In this document: one piece after another, positions 5,648-8,129 of the stretch
Position numbering within the stretch: position 1 is the stretch's first letter
How the letters are laid out: each line of letters opens with the position of its first letter
Source of the DNA: Clostridia bacterium
Lineage (GTDB): Bacteria; Bacillota; Clostridia; Christensenellales; CAG-1252
Assembly: GCA_017455385.1 (NCBI GenBank)
Contig: JAFTBD010000096.1
Coordinates: 1 to 8,129, forward strand
Length of the DNA: 8,129 bases
Direction: 5' to 3'
Translations under genes and position numbers: made by a program
The notes under the pieces: generated by a model
What the model was told of the DNA's origin: nothing
What the model saw: the letters and a program-made list of their open reading frames with translations, nothing else
Database searches by the model: none

Positions 5648-6159
5648 AAAGAGCTGTCTTGATCCTGCTTGTCCTCTTCTTGCTCGTGGCGTCCTTCGCC
5701 TGCGCGGAGCCGTCCGCTTACGTCCTGACGGAAGACACCTTTTTCCGCGTGATGACGAATATAAATGCATATCCCCATCGCTACGACGGGAAGGAGCTCA
5801 CCTTCGACAGTTTCACCTATCGCCTGACCGACGTGGACGGCACCGAGTATATGTGTTGCGTGCGGAAATGCTCGGCGGGATACGGCTGTAAATGCGGCAA
5901 GGACACCGTCATCGGCTTCATTCTGGACTACGACGGGGAGATCCCCGAGCCGAAGAATCAAAGCGTGGACACCGTGGAGAAAGCGTGGATCCGGACGACG
6001 GGCAAGCTCGTCCTTCCGGAGGATCGTAAACCGACGGTGCTGCATATTTACGCCGCCGACGGAGTGACGGTGGAGCCCGTGTCTTTTTACACCTACCACG
6101 CGACCGAACTGTCCCTCATCGAGGATTACTCGAATTTGGCATACTACGTCACGAAATAA
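5644..6159 (+). CDS. Exported Cys-rich protein resembling the DUF1980/TIGR03943 domain
   Basis: The 171-aa product begins with a clear signal peptide (MKRAVLILLVLFLLVASFACA). Cleavage is most likely after the A-C-A at 19-21 (signal peptidase I); Cys20 could instead be lipidated, but SFAC is a poor lipobox. The mature part has YDGKELTFDSFTY (47-59), a Cys cluster C71-C72-x3-C76-x5-C82-x-C84, then DTVIGFILDYDGEI and WIRTTGKL (115-122). This order (Gly-Lys, a short beta region, CC, then a W-x-x-x-x-G) recalls the C-terminal domain of the YcgQ/TIGR03943 family, here without the membrane-bound N-terminal half. Metal binding by the Cys cluster is plausible but inferred. The gene overlaps znuB by 4 bp. 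The TAA stop overlaps the AAGGAG of the following microgene. Confidence 0.8.
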   Translation: MKRAVLILLVLFLLVASFACAEPSAYVLTEDTFFRVMTNINAYPHRYDGKELTFDSFTYRLTDVDGTEYMCCVRKCSAGYGCKCGKDTVIGFILDYDGEIPEPKNQSVDTVEKAWIRTTGKLVLPEDRKPTVLHIYAADGVTVEPVSFYTYHATELSLIEDYSNLAYYVTK

Positions 6160-6171
6160 GGAGTACGGAAT

Positions 6172-6281
6172 ATGAATGACGAGGAAGAGGAAGAAAAGTC
6201 GGGATATATTTCCTGACGGGCGGTGCGTCAAAGGGCTGCACTTGCGGAAAATGTACGGTCGAGTCCGTATGGAAAGAATAA
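6172..6281 (+). pseudogene. Frameshifted Cys-rich microgene (about 36 aa if repaired)
   Basis: An ATG at 6172 preceded by AAGGAG (6158-6163) opens a 14-codon frame, MNDEEEEEKSGYIS, that stops at TGA 6214-6216. From 6210 the -1 frame continues without interruption to TAA 6279-6281, encoding FLTGGASKGCTCGKC followed by TVESVWKE. One extra T in the ATTTCC run (6208-6213) would join both parts into a single 36-aa acidic protein with a C-x-C-x2-C motif. The second half has no start codon of its own and its stop overlaps the ribosome binding site of the next gene, exactly as in the neighbouring junction, which supports a real gene. It may be a natural null allele, an assembly error, or a programmed -1 frameshift. 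No family recognised. Confidence 0.55.
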
Positions 6282-6291
6282 GGAGAACATT

Positions 6292-6957
6292 ATGGCTAAG
6301 AAAAATAACATGATGAAAAATGCTACTCGAATGGCGCGGGCCCAACAGGCGCGCGAGAAAGCGGAGAGAGAGAAGACTTACAATGAGAAAGTATGGAAAT
6401 TGCGCTTGTTCCCGCTCCTCTCCCTCGTGATGGCGCTCGTCCTCTTGCTCCTATTTTTTATGAACTGGGCGTACGTTTTCAACACCGATTCGGGCACCGA
6501 GGTTTCCGTGACGGGCTTCAATTGTCTCGTCTCGGGTATATCCGGCAATTACGAAGGCACGGAGTCATCCATCGGAGATATGGCGATGCCTTTTTACTAT
6601 TACGCCAAGGCAGAGTCCGTGACCCTTTCCTCGATCACGGTGGCGACCTTCTTCGTGCTCCTTGCGATGATCGTGGCTTTCGCCCTCGCATTGATAAAGA
6701 ATAAAGAATATTTCGTTCTCGCAGGGCTCGTGCTCGGTGTAGCCCTGACGGGGCTGCTATTCGTGTCTAATTCCGTCGCGCTCTCGATGAAAGGGGCGAA
6801 GATCCTCAGCGGATATTGCGACGGAAACGTTAAATGCTCCATCCGTTCCGAGGCGATCCTTCCCGCGCTACTCTCTCTCTTCTCTCTCGCGCTCCCCGTG
6901 ACGGAGATCATCCGCCGCGCGCTCTTGAAGAAGACCTATCTCTCGGAAACGAAATAA
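6292..6957 (+). CDS. Unrecognised four-helix membrane protein at the end of the zinc operon
   Basis: No family recognised. The 221-aa protein has a strongly basic, helix-forming N-terminal region (1-37, rich in Lys, Arg, Ala and Glu), then membrane segments at about 38-60, 113-135, 140-160 and 186-206. A roughly 50-residue loop lies between the first two segments (61-112). The positive N-terminus predicts N-in topology with this loop and a small loop containing Cys176 and Cys182 outside. AAGGAG (6280-6285) precedes the ATG at 6292. The frame is open upstream to a GTG at 6223, but that would overlap the microgene and has no ribosome binding site. It is the last gene before a strong terminator, so it belongs to the zinc operon by position; its job is unknown. 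Confidence 0.82.
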   Translation: MAKKNNMMKNATRMARAQQAREKAEREKTYNEKVWKLRLFPLLSLVMALVLLLLFFMNWAYVFNTDSGTEVSVTGFNCLVSGISGNYEGTESSIGDMAMPFYYYAKAESVTLSSITVATFFVLLAMIVAFALALIKNKEYFVLAGLVLGVALTGLLFVSNSVALSMKGAKILSGYCDGNVKCSIRSEAILPALLSLFSLALPVTEIIRRALLKKTYLSETK

Positions 6958-6975
6958 ACGCTATATAAAGAAACG

Positions 6976-7006
6976 GGGCTTCTCGACCAACGAGAAGCCC
7001 TTTTTT
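6976..7006 (+). terminator. Strong intrinsic terminator ending the zinc operon
   Basis: A perfect 10-bp stem GGGCTTCTCG (6976-6985)/CGAGAAGCCC (6991-7000) with a 5-nt ACCAA loop is followed by six T residues (7001-7006). The opposite strand continues as CGTTTCTTT, a weaker U-tract, so the hairpin may also serve the convergent XRE gene that ends at 7029. Confidence 0.93.
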
Positions 7007-7028
7007 ATATCATTATCAAGCGAAAAAA

Positions 7029-7250
7029 TTATCTTTTCGGTGAAGATTTCCTTCCCAAAATATAATCCGCGCTCACGTTATAATAATCGCATAGACGCAA
7101 TAAATGATGCAAGGGAAGTTCGTTGGCGCCTCGTTCATAACGGGCGTACATCGTTTGCGACGTACCCAATACTTCAGCGATTTCCGCTTGGGTCTTGTCC
7201 GAGTCTTCCCGTAAGTCGCGAATGATTTTTATATACGGCATCGATTCCAT
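7029..7250 (-). CDS. XRE-family helix-turn-helix regulator
   Basis: A 73-aa DNA-binding protein that is little more than a Cro/C1-type domain. The helix-turn-helix core is KTQAEIAEVLGTSQTMYARYERG (about 19-41), followed by the common LPLHHLLRLCDYYNVSADYILGR ending (45-67). Such short XRE proteins usually dimerise and repress from nearby palindromes. The ATG at 7248-7250 follows AGAGGAA on the minus strand (7262-7256). An in-frame ATG at 7301 would begin inside the promoter region and has no binding site, so it is rejected. The gene is divergent from the surface-protein gene at 7394, and the shared intergenic region holds two matching 16-bp palindromes, the likely targets of this protein. Base composition is more AT-rich than in the zinc operon. 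Confidence 0.92.
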   Translation of the reverse strand: MESMPYIKIIRDLREDSDKTQAEIAEVLGTSQTMYARYERGANELPLHHLLRLCDYYNVSADYILGRKSSPKR

Positions 7251-7268
7251 TGTTGTTCCTCTGATACC

Positions 7269-7277
7269 ATCATAGCA
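7269..7277 (-). promoter_or_regulatory. Extended -10 element of the XRE gene promoter
   Basis: On the minus strand TGC-TATGAT (7277-7269) is an extended -10 element about 19 nt from the XRE start codon. No good -35 box is visible at the right spacing (CAATAG at 7297-7292), so this looks like a weaker promoter relying on the TG extension. It directly abuts the palindrome at 7278-7293. Confidence 0.5.
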
Positions 7278-7319
7278 AGTAAACAAATTTACTATTGACA
7301 TTTAGTAAAGATTTGTACT
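7278..7319. repeat. Two 16-bp palindromes, putative XRE operators
   Basis: Site 1 is AGTAAA-CAAA-TTTACT (7278-7293), a perfect 6-4-6 dyad. Site 2 is AGTAAA-GATT-TGTACT (7304-7319), the same dyad with one changed base in the right arm. Their centres are 26 bp apart. Site 1 abuts the XRE -10 element. Site 2 fills the spacer of the rightward promoter, and the rightward -35 box lies between the two sites. The inner arms also form the longer inverted repeat TTTACTA-N8-TAGTAAA (7288-7309). This is the arrangement expected for a repressor controlling both divergent genes. Confidence 0.7.
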
Positions 7320-7324
7320 ATAAT
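7295..7324 (+). promoter_or_regulatory. Consensus promoter of the surface-protein gene
   Basis: TTGACA (7295-7300) and TATAAT (7319-7324), both perfect matches, are separated by 18 bp. The predicted start near 7331 gives a leader of about 63 nt before the ATG at 7394. The -35 and spacer are surrounded by the two 16-bp palindromes, so strong transcription is probably held back by a repressor. Confidence 0.88.
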
Positions 7325-7393
7325 CAAATGGCGAGATTGGTCGTTTATTTGGAAAAGCGAATGATTTTTGCGGAAAAAGCAGGAGGAAAGAAA

Positions 7394-8129
7394 ATGAAAG
7401 GTTTCATTGTAGTACTGATCATAGTGGTCATTGTCGGAGTCTGTTTAGGGGTGGCGTTTTGCGGAAAGGTGGATCTTTTCAACAGTGAGCCCAAGTCTGT
7501 CACCGTCACGTTGGCGACTAACGGCGGAGAGGTTTCTATTAGAACGCTCGTGGGAAAACCGGGCGACCCGATGGAACTTCCTGTTCCTACAAGGGAAGGG
7601 TTCACCTTTGATAAATGGTACAATGATTTTGATATCGTGGACCAAACGGTTTTCCCTTCAAGCGATATGACTCTGACGGCAAGATATTATGCGGATAAAG
7701 ATGAAGATTTCACGTTTTCCACATCGACCGAATTGAATAAATCCTATGAGGCGGATACCAGCGGAAGCACTTTGTCTTGGAAAAAGGATAATCTGAACAA
7801 TAACGACTTGCAATTGTACAATTATATTATCAGAAATTACAACGATGAGATTGTTCTTTCTGTCGAATTTGAAGAAAAGATCAATGGGGCTAAGGTTGCT
7901 TCTTGGCTTGGAGGATGCGGAGGCTTTTATTTCCGTGCCGCTCATGAATTGGACAAAGTCCTCAAATACAATTTTGATAACTGGGAGACAGTACGATTCA
8001 GTGTCAGAGCAAACGGCTCGGAGTTGGTTAACGAGGGCAGCGGTTTTGTGAGACTTTATTGGGATACAAATGTCGGAAGTACGGATGTTTTGGTAAGAAA
8101 TTTGAAATTCACTATTTCAGGGACGATCA
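7394..8129 (+). CDS. Anchored surface protein with a Listeria-Bacteroides (Flg_new) repeat, 3' end cut off
   Basis: The reading frame is open from ATG 7394 to the window end (245 codons seen), so the C-terminus is missing. AGGAGG (7381-7386) gives a textbook ribosome binding site; in-frame ATGs at 7328 and 7361 lack one, and 7328 lies before the predicted transcript start. Residues about 4-23 form a hydrophobic segment with no obvious cleavage site, so a membrane anchor or signal peptide. Residues about 36-95 (VTVTLATNGGEV...PTREGFTFDKWY...MTLTARYY) match the pattern of the Flg_new/InlB B-type repeat common in Firmicute surface proteins. The next 145 residues are polar and beta-rich and I do not recognise them. 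Function is probably extracellular; codon use is more AT-rich than in the zinc operon. Confidence 0.85.
   Translation, partial: MKGFIVVLIIVVIVGVCLGVAFCGKVDLFNSEPKSVTVTLATNGGEVSIRTLVGKPGDPMELPVPTREGFTFDKWYNDFDIVDQTVFPSSDMTLTARYYADKDEDFTFSTSTELNKSYEADTSGSTLSWKKDNLNNNDLQLYNYIIRNYNDEIVLSVEFEEKINGAKVASWLGGCGGFYFRAAHELDKVLKYNFDNWETVRFSVRANGSELVNEGSGFVRLYWDTNVGSTDVLVRNLKFTISGTI

Noticed and set aside
6223..6291. Upstream GTG start extending the four-helix membrane protein by 23 residues
   Set aside because: No binding site precedes it and it would overlap the Cys-rich microgene; ATG 6292 has AAGGAG at good spacing.
7251..7301. Longer XRE protein starting at 7301
   Set aside because: The start codon would lie within the promoter and operator region with no Shine-Dalgarno sequence; ATG at 7250 has AGAGGAA.
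7328..7393. In-frame ATGs at 7328 and 7361 as starts of the surface protein
   Set aside because: The first precedes the predicted transcription start and the second has only a weak purine stretch; ATG 7394 has AGGAGG and directly begins the hydrophobic segment.

Overview
The window looks like chromosomal DNA of a fairly GC-rich Firmicute, probably an uncultured Clostridia-class bacterium. This is inferred from strong AGGAGG-type ribosome binding sites, sigma-A-like promoters with extended -10 elements, a clostridial-style ZnuA and nucleoside kinase, tight ATGA gene overlaps, and an XRE regulator ending in the VSADYILGR signature. No RNA gene, CRISPR array or insertion sequence was seen.

Positions 1-1123 (minus strand) hold a two-gene unit, deoC-dtd, with a 4-bp ATGA overlap and a consensus promoter at 1153-1182. 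Across the divergent intergenic region (1124-1300), udk-like nucleoside kinase runs on the plus strand (1301-2215). Its promoter contains a perfect 17-bp palindrome, a likely operator, and an intrinsic terminator follows the gene at 2244-2276.

Positions 2290-7006 form the core of the window: a compact plus-strand operon for zinc uptake. In order it encodes a Fur-family regulator (Zur-like), a 91-aa membrane protein with an extracytoplasmic His/Cys motif, ZnuA, ZnuC, ZnuB, a 171-aa exported Cys-rich protein resembling the DUF1980/TIGR03943 domain, a frameshifted Cys-rich microgene, and a 221-aa four-helix membrane protein. A strong hairpin terminator ends it. A single promoter overlaps a 21-bp inverted repeat (ATTTGCGA-N5-TCGCAAAT) just before the regulator gene, which suggests zinc-responsive autoregulation of the whole unit. 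Three small Cys/His-rich proteins of unknown role are embedded with the transporter. The ribosome binding site of znuA can pair over 13 bp with the end of the preceding small gene, which suggests translational coupling. ZnuA carries nine consecutive glutamates where relatives carry a histidine-rich loop.

Positions 7029-8129 are visibly more AT-rich and have different codon use. A short XRE-type repressor gene (minus strand) faces away from a gene for an anchored surface protein with a Listeria-Bacteroides (Flg_new) repeat, cut by the window end. Between them lie divergent promoters and two copies of a 16-bp palindrome (AGTAAA-N4-TTTACT type) 26 bp apart, laid out like a small regulatory switch.
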